A stretch of 64,000 bases of DNA from Streptomyces sp. TN58 (GCF_001941845.1 NZ_CP018870.1:4532001-4596000), one strand, 5' to 3'; shown: positions 50,017 through 57,913, counted from the stretch's first letter. Notes: generated by a model from the letters alone, not told the origin. Numbers and translations: made by a program.

Positions 50017-51045
50017 GTGCACCACCTCGGATCGGCCCACGGGCCCGACATCACCTTCCTCGGCGTTCCCCGGCTCGACCTGTCCGCCCCGCCCGTGGAC
50101 GCCGACGTGGTCATCCTCGGCGCCCCCTTCGACGGCGGCACCTCGCACCGACCCGGCGCCCGCTTCGGCCCGTCCGCGATGCGGCAGGCCTGCTACCTGC
50201 CGCAGAACGGCGCACGCCGCAGCCTGGCCATGGGCGTGGACCCGCTCACGGAACTGAAGGTGTACGACGCCGGCGACGTCCCCTGCTACTCCGGCGACAT
50301 CGAGCAGAGCATCCGCAGCATCGAGCAGGCGGTACGGATGACGGCCGCCCTCGGGGCGATCCCCGTCGTGCTCGGCGGCGACCACACGATCGCGCTCCCC
50401 GACATGCGCGGCCTGGCCCGCCACCACGGCTTCGGCCGCATCGCCATGCTGCACTTCGACGCCCACGCCGACACCGGCGAGGTCGAGGACGGCCCGCTGT
50501 ACGGCCACGGCAAGCCGATGCGCCAGCTCATCGAGTCGGGCGCGGTGCGCGGCGACCGCTTCCTGCAGATGGGACTGCGCGGCTACTGGCCCGGCCCGGA
50601 CACCCTGCGCTGGATGGCGGGCGAGGGCATGCGCTCGTACGAGATGTCCGAGATCACCTCGCGCGGGCTGCCGGCCTGTCTCACCGAGGCGTTCGCCGTC
50701 GCCATGGACGACTGCGACGGGGTCTTCCTGTCCGTCGACGTGGACGTGGTGGACCCCGGCCAGGCACCGGGCACCGGCACCCCGGAGCCCGGCGGCCTGA
50801 CCTCCCGCGAACTGCTGGACGCGGTGCGCCGGATCGCCTACGAGCTTCCCGTGGTCGGCGTCGAGGTCGTCGAGGTGGCACCCCCCTACGACCACGCCGA
50901 CATCACCGCCTACCTGGGCAACCGGGTCGTCCTGGAGGCCCTGTCCGGCATCGCCCGGCGGCGCCGCGACCAGGCCCTGGGCACACGCTGGGACCCGCGC
51001 ACCCCGCTGCTGGAACGCGAGACGCGGGAAGGGGCGCAGGCGTGA
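50017..51045 (+). CDS. Ureohydrolase (agmatinase/guanidinobutyrase-like)
   Basis: 342 residues from GTG 50017, 1 bp after the reductase stop. Manganese ligands are in VVLGGDHTIALP (~117), MLHFDAHADTGE (~145) and FLSVDVDVVDPGQAPG (~237), the complete arginase/agmatinase set. These enzymes remove urea from a guanidino group to leave an amine. Adjacent genes encode an enoyl reductase and an acyl ligase, so one option is deamidination of a guanidino-acyl chain, as in amino-acyl-starter polyketides. Another is conversion of Arg19 in the precursor core to ornithine, as the peptide arginase OspR does. Confidence 0.92.
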   Translation: MHHLGSAHGPDITFLGVPRLDLSAPPVDADVVILGAPFDGGTSHRPGARFGPSAMRQACYLPQNGARRSLAMGVDPLTELKVYDAGDVPCYSGDIEQSIRSIEQAVRMTAALGAIPVVLGGDHTIALPDMRGLARHHGFGRIAMLHFDAHADTGEVEDGPLYGHGKPMRQLIESGAVRGDRFLQMGLRGYWPGPDTLRWMAGEGMRSYEMSEITSRGLPACLTEAFAVAMDDCDGVFLSVDVDVVDPGQAPGTGTPEPGGLTSRELLDAVRRIAYELPVVGVEVVEVAPPYDHADITAYLGNRVVLEALSGIARRRRDQALGTRWDPRTPLLERETREGAQA

Positions 51046-52541
51046 GCGCGACGAGGACCGGGGCACCGGCGGACCCGGCGGTGGCGGCCGCGCCCCCGGG
51101 CCCGGTGGCAGGCACTCCCGCCCCGGCCCCGCGACTGGCCGACGCGGCCGGCACCCTCACCGGGGCCGCGCTCACCCGCCGGGTGCTCGCCGCCGCCGCG
51201 GAGCTGCGCGAGCGCGGCGTCGCACCGGGCGACCGGGTCCTGGTCAAGGGCGACAACTGCGTCGACTACGTCGTGGCCCTGCTCGCCCTGATGCACCTGG
51301 ACGCCTCGCTCGTGCCGGTGGACCACCGCCAGTCCGCGGCGGACGGGCGGTTCGCGGCCCGCCGGGCGCGGGCGCGGTGGCTGCTGACCGGGGAGGCGGC
51401 CGCCGCCGACTTCCCCGGCGAGCACGTGCTGGCCTATCCCGGCCTCGGTACGGGCCACGCCCCGCCCGACGGGGACGTCGACCTCACCGCGTGGTTCGCC
51501 CGCGCCGACGCCGTGGTGCTGTGGTCCTCGGGGACCACCGGCCCGCCCAAGGGCATCGTGAAATCCGGCCGCGCCGTCCACGACAACACCCGGCGCACCA
51601 TCACGGCCATGGGGTACCGCGCGGACGACGTGCTCGCCCCGCTGCTGCCCTTCTCCCACCAGTACGGGCTGTCCGTCGTACTGCTGTGGTGGCTGGCCGG
51701 CTGCACGCTGGCCGTCACGCCCTACCAGCGGCTCGACGTGGCCCTCGCCCAGGCCGCCGGGCACGGGGTCACGGCCGTCGACGCCGCCCCGTCGACCTAC
51801 CACTCCCTGCTCGGCGTCGTGCGCCGCCGGCCCGAGCTGCGGGCCGCGCTGAGCCGCGTACGCGTCTGGGGCGTCGGCGGCGCCCCGCTGCCCGCCCCGC
51901 TCGCCGAGGCCTTCCCGCAGGCCCTGGGCCGGCCCCTCCTCGACGGGTACGGACTCACCGAACTCGGGAACGTCGCGCTGGCCACCCCCGACGTGCCCAC
52001 CGGCTGCGGCAGGCCGCTGCCGGGCGTCGAGGTACGCATCGTCCGCCCGGACGGCGAACCCGCCGCCCCCGGCGAGCTCGGCGAGATCGAGGTGCTCTCG
52101 CCCGGGCTGATGGAGGGCCACCTGCTCGACGACGGCACGCTCGCCCCCGTACCGCGGGGCTGGTACGCGACGGCCGACCTGGGGCGCCTCGACGCCGAGG
52201 GCCACCTGTACGTGGTGGGCCGCAACCAGGCCGTGCACCGGTCGGGCTTCACGCTCTACCCGGAGAACCTGGAGCGCAAGGCCGAGGCCTGCGGGCGGCA
52301 GGTCAAGGCGCTGGCGGTGGAGGACCTGCGGCGCGGCTGCACCCTGCACTTCGTCGTGGCCGACCCGGACGGGGGCTCGCCGGCCCAGTGGCGCGGGCGG
52401 ATGGCCCCGCATCTGGCGGAGTACGAACAGCCCAACGCCGTGCACGTCGTCGACCGCTTTCCGCTGAGCGCCAACGGCAAGACCGACACGGCGGCCCTGC
52501 GCAGGATGGTGGGTGTCGGGGCAGCCCCCGGCGCCGCCTGA
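51042..52541 (+). CDS. Acyl-AMP/acyl-CoA (or acyl-ACP) ligase
   Basis: 499 residues from GTG 51042, overlapping the ureohydrolase gene by 4 bp. ANL-superfamily motifs are VLWSSGTTGPPKGIVKS (P-loop A3, ~165), GYGLTELGNVA (A5, ~308), YATADLGRLDAEG (A7, ~375) and DRFPLSANGKTDTAALRR with the catalytic Lys (A10, ~480). It adenylates a carboxylic acid and transfers it to CoA or a carrier protein. Its coupling to the ureohydrolase suggests activation of a guanidino or amino acid starter such as 4-guanidinobutyrate; this remains a hypothesis. A bidirectional hairpin follows. Confidence 0.92.
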   Translation: MSATRTGAPADPAVAAAPPGPVAGTPAPAPRLADAAGTLTGAALTRRVLAAAAELRERGVAPGDRVLVKGDNCVDYVVALLALMHLDASLVPVDHRQSAADGRFAARRARARWLLTGEAAAADFPGEHVLAYPGLGTGHAPPDGDVDLTAWFARADAVVLWSSGTTGPPKGIVKSGRAVHDNTRRTITAMGYRADDVLAPLLPFSHQYGLSVVLLWWLAGCTLAVTPYQRLDVALAQAAGHGVTAVDAAPSTYHSLLGVVRRRPELRAALSRVRVWGVGGAPLPAPLAEAFPQALGRPLLDGYGLTELGNVALATPDVPTGCGRPLPGVEVRIVRPDGEPAAPGELGEIEVLSPGLMEGHLLDDGTLAPVPRGWYATADLGRLDAEGHLYVVGRNQAVHRSGFTLYPENLERKAEACGRQVKALAVEDLRRGCTLHFVVADPDGGSPAQWRGRMAPHLAEYEQPNAVHVVDRFPLSANGKTDTAALRRMVGVGAAPGAA

Positions 52542-52583
52542 CCCGCCCATCCCGGCGGCGCCCGCTCCGCCCGCCCCCGTGCC

Positions 52584-52618
52584 GGTCGCTCCGCCCGACC
52601 CCCGCGGGCGGAGCGACC
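52584..52618. terminator. Bidirectional hairpin between ligase and second ketosynthase
   Basis: Perfect 14-bp stem GGTCGCTCCGCCCG (52584-52597) and CGGGCGGAGCGACC (52605-52618) between convergent genes. Confidence 0.92.
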
Positions 52619-52626
52619 CTGGCGCT

Positions 52627-53763
52627 TCACCGCCGGAGCAGGACCAGCGAGGCGTTGTTGCCTCCGAAGCCGAAGCTGTTCACGGCGGCCGTCCGGACGC
52701 CGGAGACCTCCATCGGGGCCGTGGGCAGCACCAGCCGGGCGGTCGGCTCCGGGGTGGCCAGGCCCGCCGTGGGGGCGACGATCCCGCTGCGCAGCGTCCC
52801 GGCGGCCGCGGCGATCGCCGGTGCGCCGGAGATGTGCAGCAGGTGGCCGATGGCGCCCTTGTGCGAGCTGACGGGCAGGGCGCGGGCGCCGCTGTCCGCG
52901 GCGACGGCCTCGACGGCGGCCAGTTCCGCCGCGTCGCCCTGGCCGGTCCCGGTCGCGTGGGCGTGCACATGGTCCAGCCCGTGCACGGAGGCGTCGTCGA
53001 GGGCGTCGCGCATGCAGGCGGCGACCCGGTCGGTGTCGGAGGCGGCGGACTTGGCGCCCGAGACCCGGCAGGCCGACCCGGCCACGACGAGGTCCGCGGC
53101 CGCTGCGCGGGCCCGGGCGTGTGCGGCGCTCTCCAGCACGACGGCGCCACCGCCCTCGCCGAGCGAGATGCCCGCCCGTTCGACGTCGAAGGGCCGGGCG
53201 GCCGTGCGGCCGACGGCACGGACGACGTCCATGCTGGCGTACTCGTACCGGTTGAGCACCGAGGAGCCCACCACGGCGGCCACGGGCGCCTCGCCGGCGC
53301 GCAGCAGCTCGCGCGCGTACCCGACGGCGAAGACGGCGGAGGCGCAGGCGTGCGAGAGGTGGACGTACCGCGGGCCCGGCGGCGCTCCCAGGACCTCGGC
53401 CGGGTCGGGGCCCATGAACTCCCGCTCGTCGCCGGTCGGTTCGGCGCGGCCCTCGCCGGGCCGGGGCAGGGGGGCCTGGCCGACGAGGAGCACGACGGCG
53501 CCGTCCGGGAGCCGGGCGAGGCCCGCCGCGTGCAGGGCCTCCGCCAGGGCGGCCCTGGCGTAGGCGCCCTTACGGGTGGCCCCCGCGGGCTCCGGTGCCG
53601 TCTGCGGCACCTCGCCGACCGGTTCGCCCCGGTAGGGCGCCGCGGTGAAGCGCCGGGCGGGTGCCAGGGCGGAGCGTCCGCCGACCAGGCCCCGCCAGTA
53701 CGGCTCCACGCCGTGGCCGAACGGGGTGACCAGGCCGAGTCCGCTGATGACGATGTCGCTCAC
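52627..53763 (-). CDS. Second beta-ketoacyl-ACP synthase (FabF/KAS-like)
   Basis: 378 residues from GTG 53763, overlapping the preceding minus-strand gene by 4 bp. The catalytic Cys140 is in LSHACASAVFAVGYAREL, the His pair in HAHATGTGQGDAAEL (~260) and SSHKGAIGHLLHISG (~290), and the C-terminal loop is NSFGFGGNNASLVLL. It is shorter than the ketosynthase at 45022-46341, with a trimmed N-terminal region. The active-site Cys means it is not an inactive chain-length factor. It may catalyse priming or a specific elongation in the acyl chain. Confidence 0.92.
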   Translation of the reverse strand: MSDIVISGLGLVTPFGHGVEPYWRGLVGGRSALAPARRFTAAPYRGEPVGEVPQTAPEPAGATRKGAYARAALAEALHAAGLARLPDGAVVLLVGQAPLPRPGEGRAEPTGDEREFMGPDPAEVLGAPPGPRYVHLSHACASAVFAVGYARELLRAGEAPVAAVVGSSVLNRYEYASMDVVRAVGRTAARPFDVERAGISLGEGGGAVVLESAAHARARAAAADLVVAGSACRVSGAKSAASDTDRVAACMRDALDDASVHGLDHVHAHATGTGQGDAAELAAVEAVAADSGARALPVSSHKGAIGHLLHISGAPAIAAAAGTLRSGIVAPTAGLATPEPTARLVLPTAPMEVSGVRTAAVNSFGFGGNNASLVLLRR

Positions 53764-54293
53764 AGGCCGGACGCCTTCCAGGTGGTGGCGAGGGCGAGGC
53801 AGTCCGCGTCGCGCGGGTCCTCGCCGGGGAACACGATCAGGTCCAGTACGACGGCGGCCGGGCGGGCGGCGGTGACGGCGGGGGTGAACTCCGCGCCGGG
53901 CTCCACGCCGGGCTCCGCCGGCCGGGCCAGCAGGTAGCAGTCGCCGCGGTGCTCCGTCGCGGTCAGGTAGGGGCGCACCAGTTCGGAGGCCTCCAGCCCG
54001 ACGGAGTCCGAGGGCCGCAGCCGGCGTGCGGTGTCGTGGCAGCGGGCGACGAAGCGCCGGGCCGCCCAGGTGCCGTAGTCGTGGCACAGGACGTACAGCG
54101 GGGCCGTCGCCCGCACGTCCTCGGGCAGCGCGCCGAAGGCGTCGCCGAGGGCCGCGGAGGCCGCGTCCGCCGGCTTGCGGTGCACGGGTCGTGCCGCGAG
54201 CGGCACCGGGACGGCGGCCAGCCGGGTCTCGTCGGTCCCGGCGAGCGCCCGGTGCCAGGGCACCGCGACGGGCCTGGTGGTTCCTGTCGTCAT
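53760..54293 (-). CDS. Unrecognised protein coupled to the second ketosynthase
   Basis: 177 residues from ATG 54293 (GAGGGG 6 bp upstream). It overlaps the ketosynthase start by 4 bp, so the two are made together. I do not recognise a family. There is no signal peptide or transmembrane helix. Scattered features (PLYVLCHDYGTWAARRFV, then DCYLLARPAEP and AVVLDLIVFPG) are weakly reminiscent of a ketosynthase N-terminal lobe without its catalytic part, so a short chain-length-factor-like or partner role is possible. Its tight coupling argues that it acts with the ketosynthase. Confidence 0.75.
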   Translation of the reverse strand: MTTGTTRPVAVPWHRALAGTDETRLAAVPVPLAARPVHRKPADAASAALGDAFGALPEDVRATAPLYVLCHDYGTWAARRFVARCHDTARRLRPSDSVGLEASELVRPYLTATEHRGDCYLLARPAEPGVEPGAEFTPAVTAARPAAVVLDLIVFPGEDPRDADCLALATTWKASGL

Positions 54294-54376
54294 CCCAACC
54301 CCTCTACCGCAAGTCATGATCTGTCGAATATGCTCAGCCGGTAGTCAATTTTTGTCAACGAAATGAAAGGGGAGTC
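54294..54376. promoter_or_regulatory. Divergent promoter region with direct TTGAC half-sites
   Basis: Only 83 bp separate the leftward hypothetical/ketosynthase unit from the rightward glycosyltransferase unit. On the minus strand TTGAC-AAAAA-TTGAC (about 54343-54357) places two half-sites one helical turn apart and supplies -35-like hexamers TTGACA and TTGACT. The AT-rich stretch is unusual for the region. Regulator unknown. Confidence 0.55.
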
Positions 54377-55609
54377 ATGCCGCTCCACGTCGGATTCGTC
54401 GGCATCGCGTGGCACGGTCATGTGAACCCCACCCTCGGCCTGGTCCAGGAACTGGTCCGCCGGGGCCACCGGGTCTCCTACGCGGTCACCGAGGCCTTCG
54501 CCGACACCGTCCGGGCCGTCGGCGCCGAGCCCGTCGTCTACCGCAACCCGGTCGACGACGCCCTCACCGACGACGGCCTGGAGATCTCGCCGACGGACTT
54601 CCTCCGGGAGACCGAGGCCACCCTGCCCGTAATCGCCGAGGCCTGGGCCGACGACCGGCCCGACGTCATCGCCTACGACGGCATCGCCTGGGCCGGACGG
54701 GCCCTCGCCGCCAAGTGGCACATCCCGGCCGCCGAGATGTGGCCCTCCTTCGTCTCCAACGAGCACTTCTCCCTGGAGGCGGAGTTCCTCGCGGACCAGC
54801 CGCTGCACCCCGGGGTCCTGCGCTTCGTCCGCGAACTGACCCGCTTCCTCACCGCCCACGGACTGCCCGCGACATCCGCCGGCGACTTCCTCGGCCACAC
54901 CGAGCCGCTGCGCCTGGTCTTCCTGCCGCGCTCCTTCCAGTACCGCGGCGAGACCTTCGACGACCGCTTCGCCTTCGTCGGACCCTGCGCCGGAGACCGC
55001 GCCTTCCAGGGCGACTGGCACCCCGCCGCGGACCGCCGGCCGGTGCTGCTGATCGCCCTGGGCACCGCCTGCTACGAGTGGCCCGAGTTCTTCCGCATGT
55101 GCGGCGAGGCCGTCGCCGACCTGCCCTGGCAGGTCGTCATGGCCTACGGCCCCGGCATCGACCCCGAAGCCGTGGGCCCGCTGCCCGACCACGTCGACGC
55201 CCGGCCGCACGTACCCCAGCTCGCCGTCCTGCGCCACGCCGACGCCTTCGTCACCCACGCCGGCATGGGCAGCACGATGGAAGCCCTCTCCCACGGGACC
55301 CCGATGGTGGCCGTCCCGCAGACCGGGGAACAGGCCGCCGTCGCCGAGCGCGTCGCCCAACTGGGCCTCGGGGTCCGCCTCGACCGCGAACAGCTGACCG
55401 CGCACACCCTGCGCGAAGCCCTCGTACGCGTCATGGACGACCCCGGCATCCGCGCCAACGCCGCACGGATGCGCGAGGAACTGCGCTGCGCCGGCGCCGC
55501 CCCCGAGGCCGCCGACCGCCTGGAACGCCTCGCCACGTCCGCCGCGTCCGCCGCGGGCACCGGCACCGCCGGCACCCGTACGGCGCCGGGCGTGGCCACC
55601 GGCACCTGA
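54377..55609 (+). CDS. Glycosyltransferase, GT1/MGT type
   Basis: 410 residues, GT-B fold. The acceptor domain starts VGFVGIAWHGHVNPTLGLVQ, a macrolide-glycosyltransferase-like N-terminus. The nucleotide-sugar site in the C-terminal domain is DAFVTHAGMGSTMEALSHGT (~290), with PQTGEQ after it (Gln/Glu sugar contacts). ATG 54377 has AAAGGGGAG upstream. It transfers a sugar from an NDP donor to a small-molecule acceptor; no deoxysugar genes are present, so a common donor such as UDP-glucose or UDP-GlcNAc is likely. GNAT, deacetylase and methyltransferase genes follow, suggesting amino-sugar tailoring. Confidence 0.92.
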   Translation: MPLHVGFVGIAWHGHVNPTLGLVQELVRRGHRVSYAVTEAFADTVRAVGAEPVVYRNPVDDALTDDGLEISPTDFLRETEATLPVIAEAWADDRPDVIAYDGIAWAGRALAAKWHIPAAEMWPSFVSNEHFSLEAEFLADQPLHPGVLRFVRELTRFLTAHGLPATSAGDFLGHTEPLRLVFLPRSFQYRGETFDDRFAFVGPCAGDRAFQGDWHPAADRRPVLLIALGTACYEWPEFFRMCGEAVADLPWQVVMAYGPGIDPEAVGPLPDHVDARPHVPQLAVLRHADAFVTHAGMGSTMEALSHGTPMVAVPQTGEQAAVAERVAQLGLGVRLDREQLTAHTLREALVRVMDDPGIRANAARMREELRCAGAAPEAADRLERLATSAASAAGTGTAGTRTAPGVATGT

Positions 55610-55666
55610 GCACCACCCTTCCATCCATCAAGCCATCCATCCGGCACCTTCACTCAGGGAGTCCCC

Positions 55667-56410
55667 ATGCAGGGCAAACTCGTCAGGCTCGAACGGCCCA
55701 GGGACGAGGACTACGAGCTGATGGCACGGTGGTTCGGGCCCGACGCCCCCGCCGCCGTCATGGCCGCCACCGACGGAGACGTCGTCACCGCCGAGGAGTT
55801 CCGCCGCCTCGACCAGAGCGGCGGCCTGCGCCAGTTCGCCGTCCGCGACGCCGAGGACCGCACCGTGGGCGCCGTCCACTTCAAACACCAGGGCCCGGTC
55901 GGCGGATACGTCCTCGGCGGCGCGATCGGAGACCGCGAACTGTGGCGCCGCGGCCTGGGCGCCGAGGCCTTCGACCTCCTCATCGACCACCTCTTCCACG
56001 CCCGCAACGCCCACCGCGTGCAGTTCACCACGGCGCTCTACAACAAGAACGTCCTCCGCCTGGTCACCGGCGTCGGCTTCACCCTCGAAGGCATCCTGCG
56101 CGAGTACTTCTACCTCGACGGCCGCCACCACGACGGCGCCGTGTGGGGACTGCTGCGCCACGAGTACTACGCGGCGGTCGAAGAGCTCAAGCGCACCGAC
56201 GCCACGTTCTCCCTGGCCGACGCCATACCCGAGGAGGACAAGGAAGAGGCCCGCCGGCTCCTCGCCGAGTACGTCGCCGGCCCGTTCGGCAAGACCTCCA
56301 CCGGGCTCCTCCTCGCCGCCGCCGGCATCACCCCCGCGGCCGGCGACCAGGACCGTACCCAGGACCGTCCACACGACGGCGACCGGCAGCCCGGGGCCGG
56401 CGAGCGGTGA
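55667..56410 (+). CDS. GNAT-family acyltransferase
   Basis: 247 residues from ATG 55667 (GGGAG upstream). The GNAT core runs ~1-165: KLVRLERPRDEDYELM at the start, the acyl-CoA pyrophosphate loop in ELWRRGLGAEAFDLLIDHLF (~88), and NAHRVQFTTALYNKNVLRLV then GVGFTLEGILRE (~105-145). A further ~80 residues form a helical tail. In goadvionin biosynthesis a GNAT enzyme joins the polyketide acyl chain from its carrier protein to the peptide N-terminus, so this protein is the leading candidate to couple lipid and peptide. N-acylation of a deacetylated amino sugar is the alternative. Confidence 0.88.
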   Translation: MQGKLVRLERPRDEDYELMARWFGPDAPAAVMAATDGDVVTAEEFRRLDQSGGLRQFAVRDAEDRTVGAVHFKHQGPVGGYVLGGAIGDRELWRRGLGAEAFDLLIDHLFHARNAHRVQFTTALYNKNVLRLVTGVGFTLEGILREYFYLDGRHHDGAVWGLLRHEYYAAVEELKRTDATFSLADAIPEEDKEEARRLLAEYVAGPFGKTSTGLLLAAAGITPAAGDQDRTQDRPHDGDRQPGAGER

Positions 56411-57168
56411 CACCGCAGCGCTGGAGCACCCTCGTCCTCTCGCCGCACTTCGACGACGCGGCCCTCTCCGTCGCCGGCCTGCTCGGCCGGCTGGACGGCC
56501 CCGCCGCCGTGGCCACCGTCCACGGCGGCGCCCCGCCCGAGGGGGCACCCGCCTCCTGGTGGGACGCGGGCTGTGGATTCACCACGGCCGCGGAGGCCCA
56601 CCGCACCCGCCTGGAGGAGGACGCGCGCGCCTGCGCCCTGATGGGGGTCGAACAGCTCACCCTGCCCAACGCCGACAGTCCGTACCGCGACGGCGGCCCC
56701 CTCACCGGCCTCGCCGAACTCCTGAGGGACCTGCACCCGGACACCAGGGTCCTGCTGCCGCTCGGCACCAACCAGCCGGACCACGCGGCCGTCCGCGACC
56801 AGGCCCTCGCCCTCCTCGCCGACCCGGCGGGCCCCCGGCCGTACGTGTACGCCGACCTGCCCTACACCGGCGCCGTACGCCGGTGGGGAACGGACGCGGC
56901 GGTCGAACGCCTGGCCGGGGACCCCGCGTACGGGGGCGCGCTGCGCGAGACGGCCGCCCGCCACCGCATGCGGGTGGCGTACGACGTCCGCCTCGACGAC
57001 ACCGAATGGGCCGCCAAACGCGCCGCCATCGTCTGCCACAGCTCGCAACTCGCCCCGGTGGCCGTCGGTCACGGCCCCTTCCTGCGCAAACCCGGCCCCC
57101 TGCAGGCCGAGCTCGTCTGGGCGCTGGAGCCGCTCGGGGACACCACCGCACACACCCCGGAGCCCTGA
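56407..57168 (+). CDS. PIG-L (LmbE-like) N-deacetylase
   Basis: 253 residues from GTG 56407, overlapping the GNAT gene by 4 bp. The zinc and catalytic motif is VLSPHFDDAALS (~9-20; PHxDD), the third ligand region is GTNQPDHAAVRDQ (~120), and the chain continues with a typical LmbE core. The family removes acetyl groups from GlcNAc-type sugars (MshB, GlcNAc-PI deacetylase, glycopeptide tailoring). Next to a glycosyltransferase, GNAT and NodS-like gene, it likely deacetylates the transferred sugar; deacetylation of another amide cannot be excluded. Confidence 0.9.
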   Translation: MTPQRWSTLVLSPHFDDAALSVAGLLGRLDGPAAVATVHGGAPPEGAPASWWDAGCGFTTAAEAHRTRLEEDARACALMGVEQLTLPNADSPYRDGGPLTGLAELLRDLHPDTRVLLPLGTNQPDHAAVRDQALALLADPAGPRPYVYADLPYTGAVRRWGTDAAVERLAGDPAYGGALRETAARHRMRVAYDVRLDDTEWAAKRAAIVCHSSQLAPVAVGHGPFLRKPGPLQAELVWALEPLGDTTAHTPEP

Positions 57169-57773
57169 TGCCGACCACCCGCCGCACCTCGGTGTCCACC
57201 GCACACTTCGACAAGGCCTACCGCGCCCGCACCGACCCCTGGGGCACCCTCCACAAGGCCTACGAACGGGAGAAGTTCGCCGACACCGCCTCCCTGCTGC
57301 CCGCCGGCCGCTTCCGCTCCGCACTGGAGATCGGCTGCGGCGTCGGCGCCCTGACCCGGCTCCTCGCCCCGCACTGCGACGCGCTGCTCGCCACCGACTG
57401 CTCCGGGGCGGCGATCGAACAGGCCCGCGCCAACTGCGCGGACCTGGACGGCGTCTCGTTCGCGACGCTGCGCGTGCCCGAGGACCTGGCAGGCGGCGAG
57501 GCGGACCTCGACCTCGTCGTCATGTCCGAGGTGGGCTACTACCTGTCCGACGCCGACCTCGCCCTCGCCGCCCGGCGGATCTGCGCACGGCTGCGGCCCG
57601 GCGGCCACCTGCTCCTCGCGCACTGGGTCCACGAGGGCGCCGAGGGGGTCATGACCGGACGAGGGGTCCACGAGGTGTTCCGTGCCGTTGCCGGTACGGT
57701 CCAGGTCGCCGGCCGGGACGCGAGCCGGTACGGCGAGACCTACCGGCTGGATCTGCTCCGGAGGCTGCCGTAG
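57168..57773 (+). CDS. NodS-like SAM-dependent methyltransferase
   Basis: 201 residues from ATG 57168, overlapping the deacetylase stop by one base. The N-terminus HFDKAYRARTDPWGTLHKAY matches the NodS-type entry (FDxxYxxxxDPWxxxxxxYE). The SAM motif I is ALEIGCGVGALTRLLAP (~46), and DLVVMSEVGYYLSDADL (~104) and RLRPGGHLLLAHWVHEG (~130) follow. NodS N-methylates the deacetylated glucosamine of Nod factors. In this operon N-methylation of an amino sugar, or of a terminal amine on the acyl chain, is inferred. Last gene of the cluster. Confidence 0.88.
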   Translation: MPTTRRTSVSTAHFDKAYRARTDPWGTLHKAYEREKFADTASLLPAGRFRSALEIGCGVGALTRLLAPHCDALLATDCSGAAIEQARANCADLDGVSFATLRVPEDLAGGEADLDLVVMSEVGYYLSDADLALAARRICARLRPGGHLLLAHWVHEGAEGVMTGRGVHEVFRAVAGTVQVAGRDASRYGETYRLDLLRRLP

Positions 57774-57913
57774 GGCGCCGCCGGCTCCGATTGGCGGCCC
57801 GGTCGGTGCGGCGGCCCCGGAACCGGGGTGTACGGATGTCTTGTCCATCGCGCTACCCGTTAGTAGCCTCCAGGCGTCGAACAGGCTTGTGACACGTGGG
57901 GGGTGGGCACACC

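Noticed and set aside
46176..50141. A 1321-codon minus-strand frame opposite the ketosynthase, LanKC, precursor and reductase genes
   Set aside because: It spans several real plus-strand genes and intergenic hairpins, with low-complexity Gly/Val/Ala/Arg composition; an antisense artefact of GC bias.
33030..57773. A LanD-type cysteine decarboxylase, LanT transporter or leader protease in the cluster
   Set aside because: Each gene product was read; none has the HFCD flavin motifs, a full ABC transporter signature or a peptidase active site.
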